The notes under the pieces: generated by a model
The model's input: only the letters and a program-made list of their open reading frames with translations
Databases searched by the model: none
Told to the model about the DNA's origin: nothing
Part shown: piece after piece, positions 32,479 through 41,732 of the stretch
Position numbering within the stretch: the first letter of the stretch is position 1
How the letters are laid out: each line of letters starts with the position of its first letter
Position numbers and translations under genes: made by a program
DNA from: JBFKMV01 sp041629655
Lineage (GTDB): Bacteria; Acidobacteriota; Polarisedimenticolia; Polarisedimenticolales; Polarisedimenticolaceae
Assembly (NCBI GenBank): GCA_041629655.1
Contig: JBFKMV010000001.1
Location: forward strand, 1-64,000
Direction of reading: 5' to 3'
DNA: 64,000 bases

Positions 32479-33042
32479 ATGGCTCTCAAACTGACCCAGG
32501 CCGCCGACTACGCGATCCGCGCGATGCTGTACGTGGCCTCGTTCCCCGAAGGGCGCTCGGTGCTGCGCAGCGAGGTCGCCCGGGCGGAGCGGATCCCCGT
32601 CAGCTTCACCGCGAAGATCCTGCGCAGCCTGGTCCGGGCCGGGCTCCTGCGATCGACGCGCGGGGTTCACGGCGGCTTCACGCTGGCGCGGTCCGGGGCC
32701 GAGATCAACCTGCTGCAGGTCGTGGAGGCGATCGAGGGGCCGATCTCGCTCACCAACTGCGTCCCGGAGCCGGACAATTGCGTCAATTCGAGCAACTGTC
32801 CCGCGAGCCAGATCTGGTGGCGCGTCCAGTCCGAGATGGTGCGCATCCTGGAAGAGGCGACGCTGGAGGCGCTGATCTCCACCCCGCGCCGCAACGGGAG
32901 GGTGGAGTTCGGCAAGCAGCGCTCCGCCGTGGAGGAGCCGTCCGAGGGCGATGCGCCGGCGAGCACCGCCGCGCGCGACGATCAGCAGGCTGCCGACGAC
33001 CGGCCGTGGCCGGTCAACCGCCGCGCGCTCTGCGTGGTCTGA
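32479..33042 (+). CDS. Rrf2-family (IscR/NsrR-like) transcription regulator, probably Fe-S
   Basis: This 187-residue protein has an N-terminal winged helix typical of Rrf2 (TQAADYAIRAMLYVA, then SFTAKILRSLVRAGLLRSTRGVHGGF). Three Cys at 94, 101 and 107, spaced C-x6-C-x5-C, match the cluster loop of IscR/NsrR-type sensors of Fe-S status, NO or redox. The last about 45 residues are polar and probably disordered. The start at 32479 is fixed by the AAAGGAGGT site; the frame upstream is leader. A sigma-54 promoter and palindromes upstream place it under the NtrC-type activator encoded just before it, making a two-tier redox circuit (inference). Confidence 0.9.
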   Translation: MALKLTQAADYAIRAMLYVASFPEGRSVLRSEVARAERIPVSFTAKILRSLVRAGLLRSTRGVHGGFTLARSGAEINLLQVVEAIEGPISLTNCVPEPDNCVNSSNCPASQIWWRVQSEMVRILEEATLEALISTPRRNGRVEFGKQRSAVEEPSEGDAPASTAARDDQQAADDRPWPVNRRALCVV

Positions 33043-33097
33043 TCGCGCGTGACGCGGCCCCGGGCGTCCCGGGGCCGCGCCGCCGCCGCGGCTCGGC

Positions 33098-33889
33098 TCA
33101 GAGCCACCCTTCCAGCATCGCGTCGTTCAGCCGGGCGGGGTGCCCGCGCCACACCACCTTGCCGTCCTTGACCACCGCGGCGGCCGGGATGCCGCTGACC
33201 GCGAAGTACGAGGAGGCGTCGCCGTTCTCCTTCGCGATCGGGTAGCTGACGTTGTTGCTCTTGATGAACTCCATCACCTTCTCCTCGGTGGAGCCCTTGG
33301 AGAGCTTGGTCAGGCCGACCATCTGGAGTCCCTGGTCCTTGAACTTGTTGTAGACCGCCTCGAGCTTCGGAACCTCGCGCTTGCAGTGCGGGCACCATTC
33401 CTCCCAGAACACCACCAGCGTGGCCTTCCCGCTGCCGAGATCGACCTCGTCACCCTGGAACCACTGCTCGACGCCCAGGCTGGCCGGCGTATCCTTGCCG
33501 ATCACGCTCAGCTCGGCCTGCAGCCGCGACGCCCGGCGGGCGGAGTTGGTGTCGCCGTAGTCCTTCATCAGCGCGGCGAGCTCGGTCTTGGCCTCGAGGA
33601 ACTTGCCGTCGGCCACGAGCTTGTTGACCTGGCCGTACTTCTGGCTGGCGAGCCGTTCCCGCTCCGCCTCGCTGCGGCCGGCGACCTCGATCTGCTTCTC
33701 CAGCGCCGCGAACTTCTCGTTCATCTGCTTGGACAGGTCGCCGAACCCCTTCTGGATCGCCTGTTCGAGCGCCGCCACACGCTGTTCGAGCCGGGCGATC
33801 TCGGCGTCCTTGGAGTCCTTGGGGGCCGCCCAGACCAGCGTCAGGGCGCCGGCGATCAGGACGACGGTCAGAATGCGAGCGACGGACAT
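33098..33889 (-). CDS. TlpA/thioredoxin-like protein with N-terminal coiled coil
   Basis: The 263-residue protein has a signal peptide (SVARILTVVLIAGALTLVWAAPK). A predicted coiled coil (about 25-75, heptads EIARLEQRVAALEQAI and EKFAALEKQIEVA) and a helical linker precede a thioredoxin fold from about 130. The active site is WCPHC in VVFWEEWCPHCKREVPKLE, with cis-Pro in GIPAAAVV. CPHC is the DsbA-type dipeptide. It is a periplasmic thiol oxidoreductase, possibly used in cytochrome c maturation given the many hemes nearby, with the coiled coil for oligomerisation. It lies 46 bases downstream of the bolA gene on the same strand. Confidence 0.85.
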   Translation of the reverse strand: MSVARILTVVLIAGALTLVWAAPKDSKDAEIARLEQRVAALEQAIQKGFGDLSKQMNEKFAALEKQIEVAGRSEAERERLASQKYGQVNKLVADGKFLEAKTELAALMKDYGDTNSARRASRLQAELSVIGKDTPASLGVEQWFQGDEVDLGSGKATLVVFWEEWCPHCKREVPKLEAVYNKFKDQGLQMVGLTKLSKGSTEEKVMEFIKSNNVSYPIAKENGDASSYFAVSGIPAAAVVKDGKVVWRGHPARLNDAMLEGWL

Positions 33890-33935
33890 GGGTGGTGCCT
33901 CCGTTCCTGAGCGGCCGTCACGCCGGACCGCGTTT

Positions 33936-34217
33936 TCAGCGCGGCGGGCGCGGGGGGGCCGACGTTTTCAGTGCGAGCGCGTGTATCTCCCTACCGAACA
34001 TCCCGGCGAGAGCCTGGTTGACCGCCCGGTGCTGCTCGAGCAACGTGCGGCCCTCGAACTCCCGCGAAACCAGGGTCACGTGATAGTGGCCGCCACCGGA
34101 GGTCGCCCCGCGGTGTCCGACGTGCCGGTCGCTCTCGTCACGAAGCTCGAGCACGAGCGGATCGAACCGCTCGCGCAGGATGCGCTCGATCTTGCGCCGG
34201 GTTGCCTCCACCTTCAC
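33936..34217 (-). CDS. bolA: BolA family protein
   Basis: This 93-residue protein has the BolA/IbaG pattern: ATRRKIERILRERFDPLVLELRDESDRHVGH, GGGHYHVTLVSREFEGRTLLEQHRAVNQALAGMFGREIHALALKT. BolA proteins work with monothiol glutaredoxins in Fe-S handling or bind DNA. The start is a GTG at 34217; a second GTG at 34211 is possible, and there is no strong ribosome site. It diverges from sppA and is followed by the thioredoxin-like gene. Confidence 0.9.
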   Translation of the reverse strand: MKVEATRRKIERILRERFDPLVLELRDESDRHVGHRGATSGGGHYHVTLVSREFEGRTLLEQHRAVNQALAGMFGREIHALALKTSAPPRPPR

Positions 34218-34444
34218 GTTACCCAGGATCCCGGATACTGTACGCTCAGACCCGCCGGGCGTCCACCTCCGGCCTGCCGGCGCCGGCGGGCGTCGTCCGG
34301 CCAAGTCCCTGTCTGGTCTCGATTTCTGCGGCTGGTAGAATCTCCGGGTGCCCCCCGGCTCCCGGCTTGCCTGAAACACGTCCGGAGGCCTCGCGTATTC
34401 GGACCCGCGGGGACGCGGGCGGGCCCCGCTCACAGGAGTCGCTG

Positions 34445-36211
34445 ATGAAGAAGTTCGTGGTGGGTTCCCTGGCGGTGATCGGCGCCCTGGCGCTGCTCGC
34501 GTTGTTCTTCGTCGCCGGGTTCGGCCTGCTGTCCCAACTGGCCAAGCCGCGCGTCCCCGGCAAGACGATCCTCGAGGCCAACTTCGAGAGCGCGCTGGTC
34601 GAGCACGCTCCCGAAACGCCGTTCGGCGATCTGCTCGAGGATCCGCCGGCCACGCTGCGGGACGTGGTCGAGGCGCTCGAGCGGGCGTCCGACGACGACC
34701 GGGTGGTCGCGCTGGTGGCGCGCGTCGGCGCCGCCCCGATCGGGCTGGCCCAGCTCCAGGAGATCCGCGACGCCGTGCTGCGCTTTCGCGAGTCGGGCAA
34801 GCCCGCCGTTGCCTACGCCGAGACGTTCGGCGAGTTCGGACCCGGCAACGGCGCCTACTACCTGGCCAGCGCCTTCGACGAGATCTACCTGCAGCCGTCC
34901 GGCGACATCGGGCTGACGGGCTTCCGCTACGAGAGCATGTTCCTGCGCGGGACCCTGGACAAGCTCGGGGTCAAGCCGCGCATGGACCAGCGCCACGAAT
35001 ACAAGAACGCGATGAACAGCCTGACCGAGAAGCGCTACACGCCCGCGCACCGCCAGGCGATGCAGTCGCTGCTGGACTCCCGGTTCTCGCAGATGGTGCG
35101 CGGTCTCGCCGAGGCCCGCGGGGTCGAGGAGGCGGAGATCCGCCAGTTGATCGATCGCGGGCCGTTCCTGGGCCAGGAGGCGGTGGATGCGGGACTGGTC
35201 ACCGGCCTCAAGTATCGCGACGAGGTCTACGCCCGGGTCAGGGAGCAGGCGGGCGAGCGCGCGCGCCTGCTGTACCTGTCGAAGTACCTCCAGCGCGCGG
35301 GCCGGCCCCACCAGCGCGGCGACACGATCGCGCTGATCTACGGCGTCGGCGCGGTGGTGCGCGGCGCGAGCGGCTACGACCCGCTGGTCGGCGAGAGCGC
35401 CATGGGCGCCGACACGGTCAGCGCCGCGTTCCGCCAGGCGATCGACGACGAGCGGGTCAAGGCGATCGTGTTCCGCGTCGACAGCCCCGGCGGCTCCTAC
35501 GTGGCTTCCGACACGATCTGGCGCGAGACGGTCCGCGCGCGCGAGGCCGGCAAGCCGGTGATCGTCTCGATGGGCGAGCTGGCCGCCTCGGGCGGTTACT
35601 TCGTGTCGATGTCGGCGGACAAGATCGTGGCCCAGCCGGCCACGATCACCGGATCGATCGGCGTCTACGGCGGCAAGCTGCTGACCGCCGAGATGTGGGG
35701 CAAGATCGGGCTGAGCTACGACGGGGTGGCGTCGAGCCGCAACGCCTCGATGTGGTCGAGCCAGACCGACTACGGCCCGGACGAGTACCGGCGCTTCCAG
35801 GCCTTCCTGGACCGGGTCTACGAGGACTTCACGACCAAGGTGGCCGAGGGCCGAGGTCTGGAGCGCGACACGGTGCTCGAGATCGCCCGCGGCCGGGTCT
35901 GGACCGGCGAGCAGGCCCTGGAGCTGGGGCTGGTCGACGAGCTGGGAGGCTTCCCGGTCGCGATCCGCCTGGCCAGGGAGGCCGCCGGCATCGACCCCGA
36001 AGCGCGGATCCGGCTCAAGCTGCTGCCGCGGCCGCGCTCGACCTGGGAGCAGCTGTTCGGGGAGAAGCCGGACAGCAGCGAGGGTCGCAGCTTTGCCGCG
36101 CTGGGCCGGATGGTCCGTACGCTGCGACCGCTGGTCCGGGCCCTGGACGCCGCCACGCGGGACCCCGGCGCCGACGTGCTGCGGTGGCCGGAAGCCGATC
36201 TGGCCGAGTGA
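34445..36211 (+). CDS. sppA: Signal peptide peptidase SppA, long (67K) type
   Basis: This 588-residue serine protease is anchored by one N-terminal helix (residues 5-30). It has two tandem Clp/crotonase-like domains. The catalytic pair appears as the Lys in DQRHEYKNAMNSLTEK (N-terminal domain) and the Ser in GELAASGGYFVSMSADKIVA (C-terminal domain), as in E. coli SppA. It degrades leftover signal peptides in the inner membrane. The start at 34445 follows ACAGGAGTCGCTG. A TAGAAT -10 sequence (34336-34341) lies about 100 bases upstream. Confidence 0.93.
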   Translation: MKKFVVGSLAVIGALALLALFFVAGFGLLSQLAKPRVPGKTILEANFESALVEHAPETPFGDLLEDPPATLRDVVEALERASDDDRVVALVARVGAAPIGLAQLQEIRDAVLRFRESGKPAVAYAETFGEFGPGNGAYYLASAFDEIYLQPSGDIGLTGFRYESMFLRGTLDKLGVKPRMDQRHEYKNAMNSLTEKRYTPAHRQAMQSLLDSRFSQMVRGLAEARGVEEAEIRQLIDRGPFLGQEAVDAGLVTGLKYRDEVYARVREQAGERARLLYLSKYLQRAGRPHQRGDTIALIYGVGAVVRGASGYDPLVGESAMGADTVSAAFRQAIDDERVKAIVFRVDSPGGSYVASDTIWRETVRAREAGKPVIVSMGELAASGGYFVSMSADKIVAQPATITGSIGVYGGKLLTAEMWGKIGLSYDGVASSRNASMWSSQTDYGPDEYRRFQAFLDRVYEDFTTKVAEGRGLERDTVLEIARGRVWTGEQALELGLVDELGGFPVAIRLAREAAGIDPEARIRLKLLPRPRSTWEQLFGEKPDSSEGRSFAALGRMVRTLRPLVRALDAATRDPGADVLRWPEADLAE

Positions 36212-36403
36212 CGCCGGCCCGCGCGTTTTGCGGCTGCCGCGTCCGCTAGATCTCCCCGGGAGGCCTTCCCGCCGCCCGCGCGCGGACGTACATTTTCCCC
36301 GTCGAGGATGCGGTCCGGCACCGCTTCCCCGCTTGCGAATGCCGGATCGAGGGGAGCCTGAGCTGGCGGCGGTTCCCCCCCCGCCGCCACCAAGAGGCCC
36401 ACG

Positions 36404-36446
36404 GCCGGTGCGGGTCGCGCGACGCGAACCGCACCGGCTTTTTTTT
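36404..36446 (+). terminator. Strong rho-independent terminator after sppA
   Basis: A perfect stem GCCGGTGCGG / CCGCACCGGC, extended through the GTCGCG/CGCGA part, is followed by eight T. It stands about 190 bases after the sppA stop and just before the convergent namZ stop. The 236-base gap also holds a second hairpin (GGCGGCGG / CCGCCGCC at about 36365-36388). I see no gene in it, though a short terminated RNA is possible. Confidence 0.8.
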
Positions 36447-36448
36447 GT

Positions 36449-37645
36449 TCAGTCGCGGTACAGCAGGAAGCGCTCGCGCAGCGCGCGGAACTGCTCGAGG
36501 CCGGGGCGCCACGTTGCTTCCAGCTCGTCGAGCGGAGCGCGCCCCTCCAGCATCTCGCGCAGCCCGCGCCGACCGAGCAGCAGGTCGATCGCGAGCCGCT
36601 CGGTCTCGAACTCGTACGCCTCGCGTCGCCAGTCGAACGCGTCGCGGTCGTGCCGCAACGCTTCCCGCAGCAGCGTGAGGTAGGTCGCGAAGGGCCGGAA
36701 CGCCTCGCGACCGGCCGGGATGACCTGGACCCCGTGACAGACCCGGCCGCGGTGCTTCTGGAACATCGGCCGGAAGCTCGCCGCGCGGAACGCGGCGCCG
36801 GGCGGCGCCGCGGCGCGCAGCGCCTCGGTCAGCTCGCGGGGCCGGATCCAGGGTGCCCCGACCAGCTCGAACGGCACCGTCGTGCCCCGGCCCTCGGAGA
36901 GGTTGGTGCCCTCGACCAGGCATCCGCCGGGGTAGACCAGCGCCGTCGCCGGGGACGGCATGTTGGGTGACGGCGGCACCCAGGGCAGGCCCGTCTCGCC
37001 GAAGTGCATCGCGCGGCGCCAGCCGGTCATCGGCACCACGCGCAGGTCGCACCGTGCGCCGAACTCCGCGGCGAACAGCCGGACCAGCTCGCCGACCGTC
37101 ATCGCGTGGCGGACCGGCAGCGGGTACCAGCCGACGAACGAGGCCAGCTCCGGCTCCAGCACCGGGCCCTCGACGGCCAACCCGCCGATCGGGTTCGGCC
37201 GGTCCAGCACCACCACCGGAAGCCCGGCCTCGCGGCACGCCTCCATCACGAACGCGATCGTGTACACGAAGGTGTAGTAGCGGGAGCCGACGTCCTGGAG
37301 GTCGCACAGCACCGCGTCGAGGCCCTCCAGGTGCTCGGGCCGCGGGCGCAGCGACGCGGCGTCGTGGCCGTACAGGCTGAACACCGGCAGCCCCGAGACC
37401 GCGTCCGCGCCGTGATCGACGGCCTCCATGTCCTGGGCCTCGCCGAACAGCCCGTGCTCGGGGGCCAGCAACCGGACCAGGCGGAGCCGCGGGTCGGCGA
37501 CCAGGCGCTCGACGGCGTGATGCGCCCGGCGATCCACCGAGGCCGGATGGGCCAGCAGCGCGACCCGTGCGCCCGCGCGGAGACCGGCCAGCTCGGGACC
37601 GGCTTCGAGCAGCCGGTCGAGCCCGGTCCGGACCTTTCCGCTCAC
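36449..37645 (-). CDS. DUF1343 / NamZ-type exo-beta-N-acetylmuramidase-like protein
   Basis: This 398-residue protein matches the DUF1343 family. Marks are LLAPEHGLFGEAQDMEAVDHG, LYG near 110, CDLQDVGSRYYTFVYT, LDRPNPIGG, and the MPSPATALVYPGGCLVEGTNLSEGRGTTVPFELVGAPW region, which forms the active cleft. Characterised NamZ enzymes remove terminal N-acetylmuramic acid from peptidoglycan fragments in cell-wall recycling. I see no signal peptide, so it would be cytosolic or exported by another route. It is convergent with sppA and divergent from the Omp85 gene. Confidence 0.88.
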   Translation of the reverse strand: MSGKVRTGLDRLLEAGPELAGLRAGARVALLAHPASVDRRAHHAVERLVADPRLRLVRLLAPEHGLFGEAQDMEAVDHGADAVSGLPVFSLYGHDAASLRPRPEHLEGLDAVLCDLQDVGSRYYTFVYTIAFVMEACREAGLPVVVLDRPNPIGGLAVEGPVLEPELASFVGWYPLPVRHAMTVGELVRLFAAEFGARCDLRVVPMTGWRRAMHFGETGLPWVPPSPNMPSPATALVYPGGCLVEGTNLSEGRGTTVPFELVGAPWIRPRELTEALRAAAPPGAAFRAASFRPMFQKHRGRVCHGVQVIPAGREAFRPFATYLTLLREALRHDRDAFDWRREAYEFETERLAIDLLLGRRGLREMLEGRAPLDELEATWRPGLEQFRALRERFLLYRD

Positions 37646-37764
37646 CGGCCGGCCCCGCGTCGGCGGGCCGGGTCGTCCGCCCTCGGCAGCATCGAAACCT
37701 CCGGTCGGCGGCCGGTTACCCGGGCCACGGGCATCCGACGCCGACCGGCCGTATTGTAAATGCG

Positions 37765-39453
37765 ATGAGAGCCGAGCCCGCCCATCCGATCCGCCGGGTT
37801 CTCGTCCCGGCGATCCTGCTGGTGGCGTCGACCGCCGCCAGGGCCTCGTCCGAGTCGGCGGACGCCGAGGTCCCCGCGGCGCCCGCGCCCGAGGTCGCGG
37901 CCCGCGCCGCCGTCCCGGGCGACGCCGTGCTCGAGGCCAACGGCGCCGTGATCGGCGAGATCCTGATCCGCAGCGGCAACATCTTCGACCCCGAGCAGCC
38001 CGGCGAGGACAACCGGCTGTTCCGCGCGGCCAACCGCCTGCACCGCACCACGCGCCAGGGAGTGATCCGGCGCCTGCTGTTGTTCCGCAGCGGCGACCTG
38101 TTCTCGCGCCGGGTGCTCCAGGAATCGGAGCGGATCCTGCGCTCGACCAGCTACCTCTACGACGCCAGCATCGAGCCGGTGCGTTACGAGGACAACACGG
38201 TCGACGTCGAGGTCGTGACCCGGGACGTCTGGACGCTCCGCGTCGGGGTGGGCTTTTCGCGCAGCGGCGGCGAGAACTCGACGCGCTTCGGGGTCAAGGA
38301 CTCCAATTTCCTGGGCACGGGCAAGGAGGTGCTGGTCCGGCGGACCTCCGACGTGGACCGCAGCTCCCTGACCTACCGGTTCCGCGACCCCAACATCCGC
38401 GGTCATCGCGTCGAGCTGTTCCTGCAGTACTCCGACAACACCGACGGCAACACCAAGCAGTTCGGCCTGGGGCGGCCGTTCTACGCGCTCGACGCCCGCT
38501 GGGGCAGCGAGCTGGGCCTCGAGCAGGACGACCGCGTGGAGCCGCTCTACGACCGTGGCGAGATCTTCGACGAGTTCCGCCACCGCCGCGAGCACTATTC
38601 GTGGTACTACGGCGGCTCGGCGGGGCACGCCGGCCGGACGACGCGGCGCTGGAAGGCCGGGCTGGGATACCAACGCGATCGCTACGCCGAGATTCCGGGG
38701 CGGACGATCGAGCCGCTCCCGCCGCCTCGCGAGCTGGTCTATCCGTGGCTCGGCGTGGAGTGGATCAAGGACGGTTTCATCGAGGCGCACGACCTGGACC
38801 GGATCCAGCGCACCGAGGATCTCAACCTCGGCCAGGAGCTGCGCGGCTGGGTCGGCTGGTCGACGACGACGCTGGGCGCCGACCGCGACCGCGCCCTGTT
38901 CGGCGTGTCGTATGCCGTCGGCGCCAGCCCGGCCGAGGGGCAGATCGTGCGGGGGCGGCTGCACGCCTCGGGCCGCTTCGCCGGCGGCCGCGGCGAGAAC
39001 CTGCGCGTCGGCGGATCGGTGCAGTACTACCTGCGCGATTTCGGCCGGCACGTGTTCTTCGTCGAGGCCGGGGCCGACGCGGTGCGGCGGCTCGACCGCG
39101 AGAACCAGCTGCTGCTCGGCGGCGACACCGGCCTGCGCGGCTTTCCGCTCCGTTTCCTGCCCGGAGACCGCCGCCTGCTGCTCACGCTCGAGCAACGGTT
39201 CTACACCGACTGGCACGTGTTCCGGCTGCTGCACGTGGGCGCCGCGGTGTTCTTCGACGCCGGCCGCTCGTGGTTTGCCGGATCGCCGGACGGCGATGAC
39301 CGGGTCTACAAGGATGTCGGCTTCGGCCTGCGGATCGGTTCCAGCCGCTCGGCGTCGGCGGCGATGGTGCATGTCGACGTGGCATTTCCGCTCAACGGCG
39401 ACCGCTCGATCGAAAAGACGCAATTCCTGGTCACCACGCGCGAAACGTTCTAG
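37765..39453 (+). CDS. Omp85-superfamily outer-membrane protein with one POTRA-like domain
   Basis: The protein has 562 residues. A signal peptide (PAILLVASTAARA) and an Ala/Pro linker precede a POTRA-like segment near 55-150 (IGEILIRSGNIFDP, SGDLFSRRVLQESERILRSTSYLYDASIEPV). A 16-strand surface-antigen barrel follows, with the GLRGFP motif near 455 (GGDTGLRGFPLRF), and the protein ends in Phe. BamA has five POTRA domains. The short form is closer to TamA-, patatin-linked- or two-partner-type Omp85 proteins, so the cargo is unknown. The ATG at 37765 has no clear ribosome site. The exonuclease gene follows after 11 bases. Confidence 0.83.
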   Translation: MRAEPAHPIRRVLVPAILLVASTAARASSESADAEVPAAPAPEVAARAAVPGDAVLEANGAVIGEILIRSGNIFDPEQPGEDNRLFRAANRLHRTTRQGVIRRLLLFRSGDLFSRRVLQESERILRSTSYLYDASIEPVRYEDNTVDVEVVTRDVWTLRVGVGFSRSGGENSTRFGVKDSNFLGTGKEVLVRRTSDVDRSSLTYRFRDPNIRGHRVELFLQYSDNTDGNTKQFGLGRPFYALDARWGSELGLEQDDRVEPLYDRGEIFDEFRHRREHYSWYYGGSAGHAGRTTRRWKAGLGYQRDRYAEIPGRTIEPLPPPRELVYPWLGVEWIKDGFIEAHDLDRIQRTEDLNLGQELRGWVGWSTTTLGADRDRALFGVSYAVGASPAEGQIVRGRLHASGRFAGGRGENLRVGGSVQYYLRDFGRHVFFVEAGADAVRRLDRENQLLLGGDTGLRGFPLRFLPGDRRLLLTLEQRFYTDWHVFRLLHVGAAVFFDAGRSWFAGSPDGDDRVYKDVGFGLRIGSSRSASAAMVHVDVAFPLNGDRSIEKTQFLVTTRETF

Positions 39454-39464
39454 GCTGGCACCCG

Positions 39465-40034
39465 ATGGTCTACATCTGCCTCGACTGCGAGGCCTCCGGG
39501 CCGCTTCCGCCGCTGTACAACCTGTTGTCCATCGGGGCGACGGTGGTGCGTCCGCAGAGCAACCACCACGTGCTGGGCAACTCGTTCTACGTCGAGCTGA
39601 AGCCGGTCTTCGCGGGGTTCGACCGCGCGGCGATGGCCGTGTGCGGGCTGGATGCGGAGCGCCTGCGGCGCGAGGGCGAGGAGCCGGTCGAGGCGATGCG
39701 GCGGCTGACCGAGTGGGTGCGCCGCGAGAACTCCGGATCCGCCGAGACGCCGGTGTTCGTCGGGCACAACGCGGTCTTCGACTGGGCCTACATCGCTTAC
39801 TACTACGCGCACTTCAAGCTCGACAATCCCTTCGGGTACAAGGGCATCGACACCAAGAGCCTGGCGATGGGCGTGCTGCGCGTTCCGTGGACGGCGACCT
39901 CGAAGGAGTCGCTGGCCGAGCTGCTGGCGCTGCCGCCGCAGGACCCGGCGCGCGTGCACCGCGCCGACTACGACGCGTACTATCAGGCCATGATCCTGAA
40001 GGCGTTGCTGGACCGGCCCGCCTCCTCCGCGTGA
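39465..40034 (+). CDS. DnaQ-like 3'-5' exonuclease (DEDDh)
   Basis: This 189-residue single-domain exonuclease carries the DEDDh set: Asp/Glu in CLDCEASG, an Asp in GHNAVFDWAYI, and His and Asp in HRADYDAYYQAMI. It may act in proofreading or in RNA or oligonucleotide trimming, as for stand-alone DnaQ, RNase T or ExoX-type proteins. Context does not decide. It starts 11 bases after the Omp85 stop and may be read on the same transcript. Confidence 0.87.
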   Translation: MVYICLDCEASGPLPPLYNLLSIGATVVRPQSNHHVLGNSFYVELKPVFAGFDRAAMAVCGLDAERLRREGEEPVEAMRRLTEWVRRENSGSAETPVFVGHNAVFDWAYIAYYYAHFKLDNPFGYKGIDTKSLAMGVLRVPWTATSKESLAELLALPPQDPARVHRADYDAYYQAMILKALLDRPASSA

Positions 40035-40049
40035 GGCGGCGGCTGTGGC

Positions 40050-40078
40050 TTGACAGCCCCCCACGGCGGCGTTAGTCT
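40050..40078 (+). promoter_or_regulatory. Sigma-70-type promoter for the carbonic anhydrase-NrnA-MoaD-MoaE operon
   Basis: TTGACA, an exact 17-base spacer and TAGTCT lie about 60 bases before the ATG at 40138. Confidence 0.6.
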
Positions 40079-40137
40079 GGTCGGCTTTTTCAGTCCGATC
40101 GCCCCGGTTGCGTTCGGTTCGTCATCTCGGAGCAAGC

Positions 40138-40725
40138 ATGGCCACGCGCGGCACGCAACCCGGCAGGCCCGACGATGCGGGTCGTCCCTACGCCACCCGA
40201 CTCTCGCTCGACGAGTCGAGCTGGGTGGCGCCGAACGCCGTGCTGGTCGGGCGGGTCAGCCTGGGACCGCACGCATCGGTGTGGTACGGCTGCGTGCTGC
40301 GCGGAGACCTCGAGCCGATCGAAGTCGGCGAAGCGACCAACGTCCAGGACCTCTCCACGCTCCACGTCGACGAGGGATGTCCGGTGCGGATCGGGCGGCG
40401 GGTCACGATCGGGCACCGCGCGGTGATCCACGGCTGCGTGGTCGAGGACCAGGCCGTGATCGGCATGGGGGCGGTCGTGTTGAGCGGCGCGCGGGTCGAG
40501 CGCGGAGCGCTGGTGGCGGCCGGCGCGGTGGTGCGCGAGGGGTTCACGGTGCCGGCCGGCGCCATCGCGGCCGGCGTGCCGGCCCGCGTGATCGGCAAGG
40601 TCGGCGAGAAGCTCGGGCAGCGCTTCGGCGACGGGGTCGACACCTACATCGCCAGCGCGCGGGCCTACCGTGAGGGTCGCGCCGGCGCGGGGCCGTACGG
40701 CGGCCCCCGCGGGGTCGAGCCGTGA
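40138..40725 (+). CDS. Gamma-class carbonic anhydrase-like hexapeptide protein
   Basis: This 195-residue left-handed beta-helix has hexapeptide repeats from about 35 to 165. The family marks are RGDLEPIEVGEATNVQDLSTLHVDEG and IGHRAVIHGCVVED, with the three His that bind metal (in LHVD, GHRA and VIHG). Related proteins are CaiE/PaaY/YrdA. They bind zinc or iron; some hydrate CO2 and others hydrolyse thioesters. The start follows CTCGGAGCAAGC. The 3' end overlaps the next gene by four bases (GTGA). Confidence 0.88.
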   Translation: MATRGTQPGRPDDAGRPYATRLSLDESSWVAPNAVLVGRVSLGPHASVWYGCVLRGDLEPIEVGEATNVQDLSTLHVDEGCPVRIGRRVTIGHRAVIHGCVVEDQAVIGMGAVVLSGARVERGALVAAGAVVREGFTVPAGAIAAGVPARVIGKVGEKLGQRFGDGVDTYIASARAYREGRAGAGPYGGPRGVEP

Positions 40726-41729
40726 TCGGGCCCGAGGGTCACGCGTTGTTCCGCCGGCTGCTCGGGCAGCGCGGACCGTTCGTGCTGACGACGCACATCA
40801 ACCCCGACGGGGACGCGATCGGCTCGATGATCGGGCTGGCGTGGTTCCTGCGCTCGCGGGGCGCCGCCGTGCGGATGATCGCGCAGGATGCGGCTCCGCC
40901 CAACCTGAAGTTCCTCGAGAACGCCGACCTGGCGTCGGAGGCCTACGAGCCCGCGCAGCACGACGCGCCGCTGGCCGCGGCCGAGCGGGTGATCCTGCTC
41001 GACAACTCCGCGCCCGACCGGCTGGGGCGCATGGAGCAGCCGCTGCTGGGCGTGGCGTCCAAGACGCTCTGCATCGACCACCATCCCACCCGCGGCACGC
41101 CGTGGGCCGAGAACATCCTCGACCGCTCGGCCTGCGCCACCGCGGCGATGGTCCACGAGCTGCTGGCCGAGGTGGGCTGGCAACCGGACCTGCCGGCGGC
41201 TCGGGCGCTGTACGTCGGGATCGCGACCGACACGGGCTTCTTCCGCTTCAACTCCACCAACGCGCAGGGCCATGCCATCGCGGCGCAGCTGCTGCAGCTG
41301 GGGGTCGAGCCGGCCCGCTGCTACCAGGAGATCTACGAGCGCAACTCGGTCGCCTACACGCGCCTGCTGGGGCGGGCGCTGGCCGACCTGCGCACGACGG
41401 ACGACGGCTCGGTCGTGGCGGTGCGGATCACGCACGCGATGATCGACTCGTGCGGAGCACGCGGGGTCGACACCTCCGAGATGACGACGCCGTTGCTCGC
41501 GCTGGACGGCGTGTGGATCGCCTTGTTGTTTCGCGAGCTGCCGGGTCGGCGGGTCAAGGTCTCGCTGCGTTCCAAGGGCGACACGGACGTCCACCAGCTG
41601 GCGCTCGAGTTCGGCGGCGGCGGCCATCGCAACGCGTCCGGAATCGTGACCGACGGCAAGCTGGACGACGTGATGCAGGAGGTCATGCGACGCGCCGCCG
41701 CGCTGGTCGCGGCCCGCCGCGGGGAGTGA
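40722..41729 (+). CDS. DHH-DHHA1 phosphoesterase, NrnA-like oligoribonuclease/pAp phosphatase
   Basis: This 335-residue protein has the DHH motifs: THINPDGDAIGS near 25-36, ILLDNSAPDRLG, the CIDHHPTR signature near 123-130, and YVGIATDTGFFRF. A C-terminal DHHA1 domain ends FGGGGHRNASGI. NrnA enzymes degrade nanoRNA and dephosphorylate pAp; c-di-AMP phosphodiesterases share the fold. It starts with GTG overlapping the previous stop and is followed 3 bases later by moaD. Confidence 0.9.
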   Translation: MIGPEGHALFRRLLGQRGPFVLTTHINPDGDAIGSMIGLAWFLRSRGAAVRMIAQDAAPPNLKFLENADLASEAYEPAQHDAPLAAAERVILLDNSAPDRLGRMEQPLLGVASKTLCIDHHPTRGTPWAENILDRSACATAAMVHELLAEVGWQPDLPAARALYVGIATDTGFFRFNSTNAQGHAIAAQLLQLGVEPARCYQEIYERNSVAYTRLLGRALADLRTTDDGSVVAVRITHAMIDSCGARGVDTSEMTTPLLALDGVWIALLFRELPGRRVKVSLRSKGDTDVHQLALEFGGGGHRNASGIVTDGKLDDVMQEVMRRAAALVAARRGE

Positions 41730-41732
41730 TCG